Assembly (NCBI RefSeq): GCF_003182485.1 | Contig: NZ_QGTX01000001.1 | Span: forward strand, 1,570,001-1,634,000 | Direction: 5' to 3' | Length of the DNA stretch: 64,000 nucleotides | From: Geodermatophilus normandii | Lineage (GTDB): Bacteria > Actinomycetota > Actinomycetes > Mycobacteriales > Geodermatophilaceae | Shown here: positions 7,205 through 15,539 of the stretch, one piece after another | Position numbering within the stretch: position 1 is the stretch's first letter | Layout: each line of letters begins with the position of its first letter | Translations under genes and position numbers: made by a program | Notes under the pieces: model-generated | Databases searched by the model: none | Told to the model about the DNA's origin: nothing | The model's input: only the letters and a program-made list of their open reading frames with translations

Positions 7205-9703
7205 ATGGACCGGCACGTCAGCCGGGCCGGCACGCTGCTGCGGCTGGCCGCGACGATCGTGGTCGCCGGGGCTCTGGTGGCCGGTCTGCTCCTCCCGTGG
7301 ATCGGGGGCCCGACGGTCGCCGCCCAGCGGTCCACCGGCCTGCTCGGCGACCTGCCCACCGAGTTCACCGACGACCCGCCGGCCGGGAACACCGTCCTGC
7401 TGGCCGCGAACGGCGAGCCGATCACGTACTTCTACGACGAGAACCGCGACCCGGTCGAGCCGGAGGAGATCGCGGGCGTCATGAAGGACGCGCTGGTGGC
7501 GATCGAGGACTCCCGCTTCTACGGCCACCGCGGCCTCGACGTGCAGGGGACGCTGCGCGCCCTGGCCACCAACATCGCCGCGGGGGAGGTCGCCGAGGGC
7601 GGCTCGACGCTTACCCAGCAGCTGGTCAAGCAGACGCTGCTGCAGACCGCCGACACCCCCGAGGAGCGCACCGCCGCCACCGAGCAGACGCTGGGCCGCA
7701 AGCTGCGCGAGGCCCGCCTGGCCCTGGCGCTGGAGGACCTCTACAGCAAGGACGAGATCCTCACCCGCTACCTCAACATCGTGTACTTCGGGCAGAACGC
7801 CTACGGCGTGCAGCCGGCCGCCCGGGCGTTCTTCGGTGTGGACGCCTCGGCGCTCACCCTCCCGCAGGCGGCGCTGCTGGCCGGCCTGGTGCAGAGCCCG
7901 GTGAACGACGACCCCTTCACCAACCCGGAGGCCGCCACCGCCCGGCGCGACGAGGTGCTGTCCCGGATGGCCGACCAGGGCCTCGTGACCGCCGACGAGG
8001 CGGCCGCGGCCGCGGCCGAGCCGCTCGGGCTGGCACCCGGCCCGGCGCCGCCGCGCGGCTGCGTCGAGGCCACCGTCGGCCCGTTCGTCTGCGACTTCGT
8101 GCAGCGCCACGTCGTCCAGGAGCTGGGGCTCGGCCAGGAGGAGCTGGACAACGGCGGCTACACGATCCAGACCACCCTCGACGTCGAGCTGCAGCGCTCC
8201 GCCGACGCCGCGGTGCTGCAGACCCTGCCGCTGGAGGACTCCCTGGCCGCGATGTTCAGCGCCGTGGAGCCCGGCACCGGCCACCTGCTGGCGATGGCCG
8301 TCAACCGGACCTTCGGCTACGACCTCAGCGACCGCACGCAGGAGTCGTTCAACCTCAACACCTGGCCCAGCCAGGGCTCGGGCTCCACGTACAAGGTGTT
8401 CACCGCGGCCGCCGCGCTGGCGCGCGGCTACTCGTCCTACTACTCGCTCACCGCGCCCGACCCCTACGTCTCCCGCGTCTACTCCGGCCCGTGCGAGGGA
8501 CGCGACACCGACGGCCGCTACTGCGTGCGCAACGCCGGCTCGGGCTACCGCTCCACGCTGGACATGACGACGGCGCTCTACCAGTCGTCCAACACCTACT
8601 TCCTCGCGCTGGAGGACGCCCTCGGCAGCGTGGAGGAGCCGGTGCGGATGGCCGAGGCGATGGGGCTGTTCCAGTTCAGCCCGCCCGACCTGCCGCAGCA
8701 GATCATCGACGAGAACCGTGGCTCGTTCACCTTCGGCTCGGAGGCCACCAGCCCGCTGGCGCTGGCCAGCGCCTACTCGACGCTGGCGGCCAGCGGCACC
8801 CAGTGCGACGTCGTCCCGGTGACCGCCGTCCTCGACCAGAACGGGGAGCCGGCGGTCGGGGCCGACGGCGAGCCGCTGCCGGTCGGCGACCGGTGCAGGC
8901 CGGAGGCCGTCCCGCCCGGGGTGGCCAACACGCTCAACCAGATGCTCCGCCGGGACGTCGAGCCCGGGAACCCGGGGCAGACCGGCTCGCGCGCCTACGT
9001 CCGCGGCCACCAGATCGCCGGCAAGACCGGCACCTCCCAGGAGAACTACTCGATCGCCTTCGTCGGGTACACGCCGGAGATCACCGCCAGCGTCATGGTG
9101 CTCAACCCCAAGCAGAACGAGGACGTCGGCGGCTTCGGCGGCGGCAAGGGCGCCACCATCTGGCGCGACGCGATGGCACCGATCCTCGACGCCCGCGGCA
9201 GCGGGGAGTTCCCGCCGGCCGACGAGACCGTGCAGAACGGCAATACCCGCCCGGTGCCCGGCTGCTCCGGGATCCGGTCCTGCGAGCGGGCGCTCACCGA
9301 CGCCGGGTTCTCCCCGCGGACCGTGCGCGTGGACAGCGACGAGGCGGCCGGCACGGTGCTCGGCACCAGCCCGCCGCGCGGCGGCCGCGCGGTGCCCGGC
9401 CAGGTGGTGTCGATCCTGGTGAGCAACGGGAGCGACTACGAGGCGCCGCGACCGGCGCCGGAGCCCGAGCCCGCCCCTGCGCCCGAGCCGCCCCCGGCGC
9501 CCGAGCCGCCCGCGCCGGAGACCCCGGCGCCCGAGCCACCCGCGCCCCCTGCGCCGGAGCCGGAGACCCCGGCGCCCGAACCGCCCGCTCCCGGCGCCCC
9601 GGCACCCGAACCGCCCGCTCCCGGCGCCCCGGCGTCCGGGTTCCCGGCCCCCGGGTTCCCCGCACCCGGGTTCCCCGCACCCGGCTTCCCGCCTCCCGCC
9701 TGA
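7205..9703 (+). CDS. Bifunctional penicillin-binding protein (class A) with PASTA domain
   Basis: Peptidoglycan glycosyltransferase/transpeptidase of 832 residues, anchored by one N-terminal membrane segment (about 11-37) with the catalytic part outside. The GT51 domain contains the catalytic glutamate motif EDSRFYGHRG near residue 100. The transpeptidase has SxxK (STYK, about 391), SxN (SSN, about 461) and KTG (GKTGTS, about 606). A PASTA domain follows (about 680-745). The last 85 residues are a Pro/Ala/Glu repeat tail ending in four PGFP-type units. The start at 7205 has GAGGAGGGG upstream; an in-frame GTG at 7115 is less likely. Its 3' end overlaps the convergent BrkB gene by 268 bp. Confidence 0.93.
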   Translation: MDRHVSRAGTLLRLAATIVVAGALVAGLLLPWIGGPTVAAQRSTGLLGDLPTEFTDDPPAGNTVLLAANGEPITYFYDENRDPVEPEEIAGVMKDALVAIEDSRFYGHRGLDVQGTLRALATNIAAGEVAEGGSTLTQQLVKQTLLQTADTPEERTAATEQTLGRKLREARLALALEDLYSKDEILTRYLNIVYFGQNAYGVQPAARAFFGVDASALTLPQAALLAGLVQSPVNDDPFTNPEAATARRDEVLSRMADQGLVTADEAAAAAAEPLGLAPGPAPPRGCVEATVGPFVCDFVQRHVVQELGLGQEELDNGGYTIQTTLDVELQRSADAAVLQTLPLEDSLAAMFSAVEPGTGHLLAMAVNRTFGYDLSDRTQESFNLNTWPSQGSGSTYKVFTAAAALARGYSSYYSLTAPDPYVSRVYSGPCEGRDTDGRYCVRNAGSGYRSTLDMTTALYQSSNTYFLALEDALGSVEEPVRMAEAMGLFQFSPPDLPQQIIDENRGSFTFGSEATSPLALASAYSTLAASGTQCDVVPVTAVLDQNGEPAVGADGEPLPVGDRCRPEAVPPGVANTLNQMLRRDVEPGNPGQTGSRAYVRGHQIAGKTGTSQENYSIAFVGYTPEITASVMVLNPKQNEDVGGFGGGKGATIWRDAMAPILDARGSGEFPPADETVQNGNTRPVPGCSGIRSCERALTDAGFSPRTVRVDSDEAAGTVLGTSPPRGGRAVPGQVVSILVSNGSDYEAPRPAPEPEPAPAPEPPPAPEPPAPETPAPEPPAPPAPEPETPAPEPPAPGAPAPEPPAPGAPASGFPAPGFPAPGFPAPGFPPPA

Positions 9704-10545
9704 CGCCCGGCGAGCCGTTCGTCGAGGGACTGGGTGAGCAGCCACCCGGACACGAGCACGAGGTGCAGCAGGAACAGCCAGAACCCGATCGCGACCATCG
9801 CGCCCACGACCACCAGGCCGCCGAAGGGGGCGCCGAGGTCCAGCGGCAGCGACAGGAACACCACGAAGCCCTGCAGGAACCCCGAGAGGCACGCCGCGGT
9901 GAACAGCGCACCGCTGACCAGCGCGCCCCAGCGGTGCCGCCCACCGGCCACCACGCCGAAGCCCCAGAGGATCGGCGCGGTCAGCACGAACAGCACCGTG
10001 TAGTAGCCGACGGCGAACCGGCCGAGCGCGGGCCCGAACCCGTCCTCGCGGGCCAGGTCGGCCATGAACCCGGCGGCCAGCAGCAGCGGGTAGAGCAGCA
10101 GCGGGGTCACCACGACCAGCGGCAGCGTGGCCAGCCGGCCCCGCCAGGCGGTGAGGTTCTCCCGACGCTGGCTGAACCGCAGCAGCGCCCGCCGCAGGCC
10201 CTCCCCGTAGAGCGACAGCGGGAGCAGGGCCAGCAGGAAGCCCAGCAGGTCCAGCCGCACGCCGGCGTCGACGAGCCGGGCCACCGCCCCGGGCGCGCCC
10301 AGGGCGGACGGCAGCAACTCGGCCAGCCGGCCGCTGAGCGTGCGCACCTCGGCGGGGGAGGTGACCAGCGCGGTCAGCCGGACGGCGACCAGGATCAGCG
10401 GCACCACCGCGATGCCCGCGTAGAACGTCAGGCCTGCGCCGATCAGGGCGAGGTCGCGCCCCCGCAGGAGACGGCGGGTGCCGGCGAGCAGCGCCCGGGA
10501 CTCGACCAGCAGCCGGTGCCCCGTCCGCCTCTGCCCGGGATCCAC
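9436..10545 (-). CDS. YihY/BrkB family inner membrane protein
   Basis: A 369-residue polytopic membrane protein. The motif RDLALIGAGLTFYAGIA opens the family domain and is followed by about six hydrophobic segments to residue 275. The YihY family (once called ribonuclease BN or virulence factor BrkB) has no firmly established function. After residue 285 the protein becomes a long Gly/Ala/Ser tail made of GAGN, GAGG and GSGAG units. This tail is encoded antisense to the proline-rich tail of the penicillin-binding protein. The GTG at 10545 is the first start in the frame; no good ribosome binding site is visible. Confidence 0.85.
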   Translation of the reverse strand: MDPGQRRTGHRLLVESRALLAGTRRLLRGRDLALIGAGLTFYAGIAVVPLILVAVRLTALVTSPAEVRTLSGRLAELLPSALGAPGAVARLVDAGVRLDLLGFLLALLPLSLYGEGLRRALLRFSQRRENLTAWRGRLATLPLVVVTPLLLYPLLLAAGFMADLAREDGFGPALGRFAVGYYTVLFVLTAPILWGFGVVAGGRHRWGALVSGALFTAACLSGFLQGFVVFLSLPLDLGAPFGGLVVVGAMVAIGFWLFLLHLVLVSGWLLTQSLDERLAGRQAGGGKPGAGNPGAGNPGAGNPDAGAPGAGGSGAGAPGAGGSGAGVSGSGAGGAGGSGAGVSGAGGSGAGGGSGAGAGSGSGAGRGAS

Positions 10546-10602
10546 CCCCTCAGCCCACCAGCCCGGGCGGTGGCGCGCCCGTCGGGACGGCGGTGGCGAC
10601 GG

Positions 10603-10842
10603 TCAGTCGTCGCTGCCGTCCTCGTTGGTGCTGGCGTCGTCGGTCGTGGGCGCGTCGTTGCCGGGGTTGGGCCCGGTCTCCTGACAGCTGGCGTCGTTGT
10701 CGTTGTTCGCGTTCTGCCCGTTGGCGTCGCAGTTGGTGGGGCCGCGCGAGAAGTCGGTGTTGTCGCCGCAGGCGACCAGCGAGCCGAGGAGCGCGACCAC
10801 GACCAGCGGGCGGGCCAGGCGCATGCGGAGCGAGGAGGACAT
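10603..10842 (-). CDS. Small Asn/Asp-rich putative lipoprotein
   Basis: A 79-residue product. Its first 25 residues form a lipoprotein signal peptide (basic start, hydrophobic core, lipobox LVAC). The mature part is short, unstructured and rich in Asn, Asp and Thr (NANNDNDAS, TTDDAST). It lies upstream of the BrkB gene on the same strand (57-nt gap). No family is recognised. The signal peptide argues for a real, exported, membrane-anchored product. Confidence 0.6.
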   Translation of the reverse strand: MSSSLRMRLARPLVVVALLGSLVACGDNTDFSRGPTNCDANGQNANNDNDASCQETGPNPGNDAPTTDDASTNEDGSDD

Positions 10843-10943
10843 GCCGTCATCGGTACACGTCCCCGGGGGCGCCCAAACCGCCGGGGGGTGCCCGGACGTC
10901 CGGCGGGTCCCCGGTCGTGAGCCAGGTAGTTACAGAGAAGTGA

Positions 10944-10973
10944 TTGTCACGCGCGGGTCACGGCCCTTACGCT
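10944..10973 (+). promoter_or_regulatory. SigA-type promoter of the riboswitch/NlpC transcript
   Basis: TTGTCA at 10944-10949 and TACGCT at 10968-10973, separated by 18 nt. This predicts a transcript start near 10980 and a 5' leader of about 190 nt before the NlpC/P60 start codon. Confidence 0.55.
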
Positions 10974-11009
10974 CAGTGTGTCCAACGGGGCGCTCCGTCA
11001 CCAGCCTGG

Positions 11010-11165
11010 GTGACACCCCGTGGACGCCGTCGAGCCGGTCCTCCCCCACGGAGGCCGGGCCGGGGACCCACCTGAGCACTGGGGTGTAGCGCGCACGCGC
11101 GCCGGGCGACTCCACGCCCGAACCCGTCAGCTAACCCGGTAGGCGGCATGGGAGAAGGAGAGACA
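11010..11165 (+). promoter_or_regulatory. Cyclic di-AMP (ydaO/yuaA) riboswitch
   Basis: The leader upstream of the NlpC/P60 gene carries the conserved 3' core of the ydaO-yuaA motif, CCGAACCCGTCAGCTAAC at 11118-11135, followed by GGTAGGCGGCA and the purine-rich GGAGAAGGAG. The 5' half contains the matching GGGGACCCACC and GGGGTGTAG segments. In actinobacteria this class binds c-di-AMP and controls cell-wall hydrolases such as rpf and nlpC genes, normally turning expression off. The exact 5' boundary is estimated. The ribosome binding site of the gene lies at the 3' edge. Confidence 0.88.
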
Positions 11166-11170
11166 GCCGC

Positions 11171-12295
11171 GTGGCGTCCCTGCGCACGTCCGTCCCCGGC
11201 CTGCCCGCGACCCGCCGGTCGCGTGGCCGCCGCGCCGCCCTCGCCCTCGTCGGCGCCCTCGGTGTCGGCCTCGGGCTCGGTGCCGCCCCGGCGCCCGCAC
11301 TGGCCGAGGAGCCGACGACGTCGGCGCAGGCCGCGGAGCTCGTCGCCGCCCGCGGACACGACCTCGAGGTCGTCACCGAGCAGTTCAACGAGGCGCGTGA
11401 GGCACTCGGCGCCCAGCAGGCGGCCGCGGAGGCCGCCGCCGCGCAGCTGGCCGCCGCCCGGGCCGCCGTGGACACCGCGCGCAGCCAGGTCGTCGGCATC
11501 GCCCGCTCGGCCTACACCGGCGAGAGCATGGGCTCCCTGCAGGCGCTGATGACCAGCGACACCGCCGAGGAGTTCGTCAACCGCGTGTCGCTGCTGCAGG
11601 GCGTCGCCGGCTACCAGGGCGAGCTGCTCGGCCAGGCCGTCACCGCCACCGAGGCGGCCACCACGGCCCAGGCCGCCGCCACCGAGGCCGCCGCCGAGGC
11701 GCAGCGCCAGTACGACGCCGTCGCCGCCCAGCAGGCCGACCTCGAGTCGCAGATCGCCGACTACCAGGCCGACTTCGCCCGGCTCAGCGCCGAGGAGCGC
11801 CGCGCCGCCCTCGAGGCCGCGGCCGCCGCGCACGCCGCCGAGGAGGCCCGCGCCAGCCGCGACGAGGAGCGCGAGGACACCGCGTCGTCGTCCGGGTCGG
11901 CGTCGGCCGCCGAGGAGCCGGCCGCCGCGGCCGCCCCGGCCAGCAGCGTCGCCGGGACCGTCGTCGCCACCGCGATGGCCCAGCGCGGCAAGCCCTACGT
12001 GTGGGCGGCCGCCGGCCCGGGCTCCTTCGACTGCTCCGGCCTGACGCAGTACGCCTTCCGTGCCGCCGGGATCAGCCTCCCGCACTCCAGCAAGCTGCAG
12101 TCCCAGATGGGCACCGCCGTCTCCCGCGCCGACCTGCAGCCCGGTGACCTGGTCTTCTTCTACAGCCCGGTCAGCCACGTGGGCATCTACATCGGCAACG
12201 GCCAGATGGTGCACGCGCCGACCTCGGGCGACGTCGTCAAGGTCGCGAGCATCGACGTGATGGGCGGCTACGCCGGCGCCCGCCGCATCGGCTGA
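11171..12295 (+). CDS. NlpC/P60 family cell-wall endopeptidase (RipA-like)
   Basis: Secreted peptidoglycan endopeptidase of 374 residues. A signal peptide occupies the first 43 residues (RGRRAALALVGALGV ... ending in ALAEE). A long Ala/Glu/Gln-rich coiled coil covers about 45-240, followed by a Ser/Ala linker. The C-terminal NlpC/P60 domain holds the catalytic cysteine in FDCSGL and histidine in SHVGIYIG, with HAPTSGDVV as the third site. The GTG start follows GGAGAAGGAG. A c-di-AMP riboswitch occupies the leader, which ties expression to the second messenger that signals envelope and osmotic state. Confidence 0.93.
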   Translation: MASLRTSVPGLPATRRSRGRRAALALVGALGVGLGLGAAPAPALAEEPTTSAQAAELVAARGHDLEVVTEQFNEAREALGAQQAAAEAAAAQLAAARAAVDTARSQVVGIARSAYTGESMGSLQALMTSDTAEEFVNRVSLLQGVAGYQGELLGQAVTATEAATTAQAAATEAAAEAQRQYDAVAAQQADLESQIADYQADFARLSAEERRAALEAAAAAHAAEEARASRDEEREDTASSSGSASAAEEPAAAAAPASSVAGTVVATAMAQRGKPYVWAAAGPGSFDCSGLTQYAFRAAGISLPHSSKLQSQMGTAVSRADLQPGDLVFFYSPVSHVGIYIGNGQMVHAPTSGDVVKVASIDVMGGYAGARRIG

Positions 12296-12314
12296 GCCCC
12301 GCGGGGCGGTCACC

Positions 12315-12347
12315 AGGACCCCGGCGCCGGTCAGGCACCGGGGTCCT
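12315..12347. terminator. Bidirectional terminator hairpin
   Basis: Perfect 10-bp inverted repeat (aggaccccgg / ccggggtcct) between the convergent NlpC/P60 gene and the minus-strand gene ending at 12331. It can serve both transcripts and overlaps the last codons of the latter. Confidence 0.6.
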
Positions 12348-12882
12348 GCTGCGTCCGGACCTGCTGCAGCAGGCCCCACACGAAGGCCGCCGTCGCACCG
12401 GAGGGCAGCCGCACCTCCCAGCGGGTGACCACCTGGGGGTCCACCTCCACCGCGCCGGGCAGGCCGCTGACGTCGGCCACCACGTGCTCCCACACCCGCA
12501 GCCGCCCGTCGGCCGCCGGTGGCACCGGGGAGCCCGCGGCCCGCACCAGGTGCTCGTGCAGCACGCTGCCGCCGGGCGCGGACAGGACCTCCCAGCGCAG
12601 GTGCGGCCACAGCGGCAGCGGCCAGCGGCGGACCTCGAGGTCGAGGTCGCCGAACCGGCGGTCCCCGGTCTCGGGGGCCGGCCCGAGGACGGCGGTCCGC
12701 AGCGCCAGGCCCCGCGGCGCCCGCGGCGCGTGGTGCAGCGCCTGCCAGCGGGTGTGCGCGGCGTGCGCCTCCGCGCGGGTGGCGCCCAGGCGGGGGAGCG
12801 CGGCCGCGGCGAGGTCCGGCCGCAGGTCGGCCATCCGGCGCAGCAGGACCAGGCAGAACTCTCGCCGCGCCAGACCCCGCAC
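12331..12882 (-). CDS. Hypothetical protein
   Basis: A 183-residue soluble protein of unrecognised family. The frame shows strong GC bias at third positions. The sequence has an N-terminal helical part (RREFCLVLLRRMADLRPDL) and then a Trp- and Arg-rich beta-like part (RRWPLPLWPHLRWEV, TRWEVRLPSG). The GTG at 12882 has GGCAGGG upstream and is preferred over starts far upstream that would run through the next genes. There is no signal peptide or membrane segment. The start is uncertain. Confidence 0.6.
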   Translation of the reverse strand: MRGLARREFCLVLLRRMADLRPDLAAAALPRLGATRAEAHAAHTRWQALHHAPRAPRGLALRTAVLGPAPETGDRRFGDLDLEVRRWPLPLWPHLRWEVLSAPGGSVLHEHLVRAAGSPVPPAADGRLRVWEHVVADVSGLPGAVEVDPQVVTRWEVRLPSGATAAFVWGLLQQVRTQQDPGA

Positions 12883-12987
12883 GGTCGCGACCCTGCCACC
12901 CAGCTCACACCCGCGGGCGGGACACCCGGACGCCCTGCCGCGTTGGGACGACGGAACCCCGTCCCCAGCGCAGGAGACCCCGCACCG

Positions 12988-13305
12988 ATGAACCCCCGCA
13001 CCGTCGCCCTGGCCTTCCGCACCGTCGCCGTCGCCGAGGCCCTGTCCTGGATCGGCCTGCTGGCCGGGATGTACGTCAAGTACGTGCCGGAGACCTCCGA
13101 GCTGGGCGTGCAGGTCTTCGGCCCGGTCCACGGCGCGGTGTTCGTCGTGTACGTGCTCGTGGCGCTCGTCGCCGCCCGGGTGCTCGGCTGGTCCCGGGGG
13201 ACCACGCTGCTGGCGCTGGTGGCCTCGGTCCCGCCGCTGGCCACCGTGGTGTTCGAGCGCTGGGCCGGGCGCACCGGGCGGCTGGGAGCCCCGGCCCGGG
13301 CCTGA
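12988..13305 (+). CDS. DUF3817 domain membrane protein
   Basis: A 105-residue protein with three hydrophobic segments. The pattern AFRTVAVAEALSWIGLL ... MYVKYV, then GPVHGAVFVVYV, is typical of DUF3817, a small actinobacterial integral membrane family of unknown function. The ATG at 12988 follows CAGGAG. It is divergent from the hypothetical gene at 12331-12882 and just upstream of the serine hydrolase, which appears to have its own promoter. Confidence 0.8.
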   Translation: MNPRTVALAFRTVAVAEALSWIGLLAGMYVKYVPETSELGVQVFGPVHGAVFVVYVLVALVAARVLGWSRGTTLLALVASVPPLATVVFERWAGRTGRLGAPARA

Positions 13306-13307
13306 CC

Positions 13308-13313
13308 TACCGT
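13308..13313 (+). promoter_or_regulatory. -10 element, probable leaderless promoter
   Basis: TACCGT ends 7 nt before the ATG at 13321, and no Shine-Dalgarno sequence is present. It predicts a leaderless transcript for the serine hydrolase. Confidence 0.5.
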
Positions 13314-13320
13314 CTCGGGC

Positions 13321-14649
13321 ATGCCCGAGCCCGTGCTGCCCTCGACCGCCCGCACCCTGCTGGCCCGCACCGCGCGGGTGCAGCGCGACGGCCGGGCGCC
13401 GAGCCTGGTCGCCGGGGTGGTCCGGGACGGTGGGCTGGCGTGGTCGGCCGGGCGGGGCGACGTGGCCGAGCCGCACACCGACGTCCAGTACCGGCTCGGC
13501 TCGATCAGCAAGACGGTCACCGCCGTCGCGGTCCTGCGGCTGCGCGACGAGGGCCGGCTCGGGCTGGACGACCCACTGGACCGCCACGTGCCCGGGACGC
13601 CGTTCGGCGACCGGTCGGTCGGGCAGATCCTGTCGCACCTGGCCGGCGCCGCCGCGGAGAGCCCGGGCGGCTGGTGGGAACGGGTCCCCGGCGGCTCGCT
13701 GACCGACCTGGGGCTGACCGGCGAGCACGCCGTGCTGGGGGAGGCGCGGCGCTTCCACTACTCCAACCTCGGCTTCGGCCTGCTCGGTGAGCTGGTGGCG
13801 CGGATGCGCGGGCGGTCGTGGGACGACGTCGTCACGCGCGAGGTGCTCGCGCCGCTCGGGATGACCCGGACGACGCCGCGTCCCTCCGGCCTGGCCGCGC
13901 AGGGCTACGCCGTCCACCCGTGGGCCGACGTCGTCCTGGCCGAGCCCGAGCACCACGCCGGCGTGATGGCCGCGGCCGGTCAGCTGTGGGCGACGCTCGC
14001 CGACCTCGCCCGCTTCGCCGTCTTCCTGCTCGGCGACACCGGCGACGTGCTGTCCCCGGCGACGCTGGAGGAGATGGCCGTGCCGGCCGGCGTCGACCCC
14101 TCCTCACCGGCCTGGGCGGCGTACGGGCTGGGCCTGCAGGTGCTGCGGGTCGACGGGCGCACGCTCACCGGTCACGGCGGCTCGATGCCCGGGTTCCTCG
14201 CCGGGGTGTTCGTCGACCGCGAGGAGGGCACCGGCGGCGTCTCGCTGGCCAACACGACCAGCGGCCTCGACCCCCTCGTCCCCGGCCTGCTCGCCGACCT
14301 GCGCGCCGCCGAGCCGGGCGTGGTCGAGGCGTGGCGCCCGGCGGAGCCGCCGGTGCCCCTGGACCAGCTCGGCACCTGGTACTGGGGCCCGGCGCCGCAC
14401 GCCCTGCGCGCGGTGGCCGGCGGCCTGCTGCACCTCGGTCCGCTGCCCGGCCGGTCGGGGCGGGCGAGCCGCTTCCGCCCGTGCGCGGACGGGACCTGGC
14501 TGGGCCTCGACGGCTACTACGCGGGCGAGCCGCTGCGGATCGCGCCGGACCACCTCGACGTCGGCACGTTCGTCTTCACCCGCGAGCCCTACGACCCCGC
14601 GGCGCCCGTGCCCGGCGACGTCGACCCCCGCGGCTGGACCACGCCCTGA
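13321..14649 (+). CDS. Serine hydrolase (class C beta-lactamase / D-aminopeptidase family)
   Basis: A 442-residue protein of the beta-lactamase-related serine hydrolase superfamily. The nucleophile SxxK (SISK) begins at residue 61. The YxN motif (YSN) is near 143 and the third motif appears as HGGS in LTGHGGSMPG near 281. A C-terminal beta domain follows. No signal peptide is seen, so it is probably cytoplasmic and more likely an esterase or peptidase than a resistance enzyme. The exact substrate is not deducible. Confidence 0.85.
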   Translation: MPEPVLPSTARTLLARTARVQRDGRAPSLVAGVVRDGGLAWSAGRGDVAEPHTDVQYRLGSISKTVTAVAVLRLRDEGRLGLDDPLDRHVPGTPFGDRSVGQILSHLAGAAAESPGGWWERVPGGSLTDLGLTGEHAVLGEARRFHYSNLGFGLLGELVARMRGRSWDDVVTREVLAPLGMTRTTPRPSGLAAQGYAVHPWADVVLAEPEHHAGVMAAAGQLWATLADLARFAVFLLGDTGDVLSPATLEEMAVPAGVDPSSPAWAAYGLGLQVLRVDGRTLTGHGGSMPGFLAGVFVDREEGTGGVSLANTTSGLDPLVPGLLADLRAAEPGVVEAWRPAEPPVPLDQLGTWYWGPAPHALRAVAGGLLHLGPLPGRSGRASRFRPCADGTWLGLDGYYAGEPLRIAPDHLDVGTFVFTREPYDPAAPVPGDVDPRGWTTP

Positions 14650-14713
14650 GCGGGACGGCCTCCCTGCAGGGGCGCGCCGCGAGCGTGCGAGTGGCGGGGG
14701 GCAGGGAGGTCCT

Positions 14714-15229
14714 TCATCGGTCGAAGGCGTCCATCGTGGTCTTGAGGACGGCGCCGTAGGCCAGGTGCGGCACGACGTCGCTGATCCAGTCCGTGGCCGA
14801 CCACGTCCGCGGGTCGGTGATGCCCAGCGCGGTCATCGGGCCGTTGGACGCCACCAGGACCCCGAGCGTGGTCAGCAGCGTCCCCACCAGCGGCTGCGAC
14901 CGGAACCCCGACGCCCGCGCCAGGCCGGTGAGCACGCCGACGCCGATGCCCGCGACCAGGCCGGTCATCGGGCCCAGCCCCTGGATGCGGTTCTGCCGGT
15001 GCTCCTCGTCGCCGGGGATGGGCACGTGCGCCTTCTGCGCGAGCGCCTCCACCGTCTGCTCGGGCGTGGAGCTCGACCCGCGCCCGCGGAGGGTCATGTC
15101 GAGGTAGGTGACGGCGTTGAGGGCGGTCGTCCCCGCCGCCCCGGCGGCGGCGCCCCGCACCGCCCAGCCCAGGGTGCTGATGCCCCGCTTGCCCTTGCCG
15201 ATCGTCCCGACCGGGGTGCGCTTCGCCAT
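14714..15229 (-). CDS. Hypothetical membrane protein
   Basis: A 171-residue protein with Gly/Ala-rich hydrophobic stretches: GWAVRGAAAGAAGTTALNAVTYLDM near 22-46, LVAGIGVGVLTGLA near 93, LVGTLLTTLGVLVASNGP near 117, and a C-terminal segment (VVPHLAYGAVLKTTMDA). The ATG at 15229 opens the conserved-looking MAKRTPVGTIGKGKRG start. It resembles small actinobacterial membrane proteins, but I cannot name a family. It is divergent from the DUF3253 gene (55 nt apart). Confidence 0.65.
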   Translation of the reverse strand: MAKRTPVGTIGKGKRGISTLGWAVRGAAAGAAGTTALNAVTYLDMTLRGRGSSSTPEQTVEALAQKAHVPIPGDEEHRQNRIQGLGPMTGLVAGIGVGVLTGLARASGFRSQPLVGTLLTTLGVLVASNGPMTALGITDPRTWSATDWISDVVPHLAYGAVLKTTMDAFDR

Positions 15230-15284
15230 GCGGGCCGCGGTACCCGCCGCGCTCACCAGGGCAAACGGGCGCATCCTGGGGGGC

Positions 15285-15539
15285 GTGGACGACGCCGGGC
15301 CCGCCCTCGAGCGCGCGATCGACGTGCTGCTCGACGCGCGCGCACCCGGCGCCACGATCTGCCCCTCCGAGGCGGCCCGCGCCGTCGATCCGGAGGGCTG
15401 GCGCGCGCTGATGCCGCAGGCCCGCGCCGCGGCCGGCCGCCTGGCGCAGCGGGGTGTGGTCGAGGTGACCCAGCGCGGGGCGGTGGTCGACGTCGCCACC
15501 GCCCGCGGACCGGTGCGGGTCCGGCGGGTCAGCCGCTGA
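15285..15539 (+). CDS. DUF3253 domain protein
   Basis: An 84-residue protein covering a whole DUF3253 domain. The core ATICPSEAARA ... WRALMPQARAAAGRL ... VEVTQRG matches the family, which looks like a small winged-helix fold; function unknown. The GTG at 15285 follows a G-rich stretch (TGGGGGGC). Longer in-frame extensions upstream are antisense to the neighbouring gene and are rejected. The stop overlaps the convergent peptidase gene by 11 nt. Confidence 0.75.
   Translation: MDDAGPALERAIDVLLDARAPGATICPSEAARAVDPEGWRALMPQARAAAGRLAQRGVVEVTQRGAVVDVATARGPVRVRRVSR

Noticed and set aside
7046-9892. 948-codon minus-strand frame antisense to the penicillin-binding protein
   Set aside because: Arg/Gly/Val/His-rich translation without domains; it arises from third-position GC bias of the PBP gene.
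14657-14711. Imperfect inverted repeat (ggcctccctgc / gcagggaggtcc) between the serine hydrolase and the convergent membrane gene
   Set aside because: The arms pair with one mismatch but the loop exceeds 30 nt; too weak to call a terminator.
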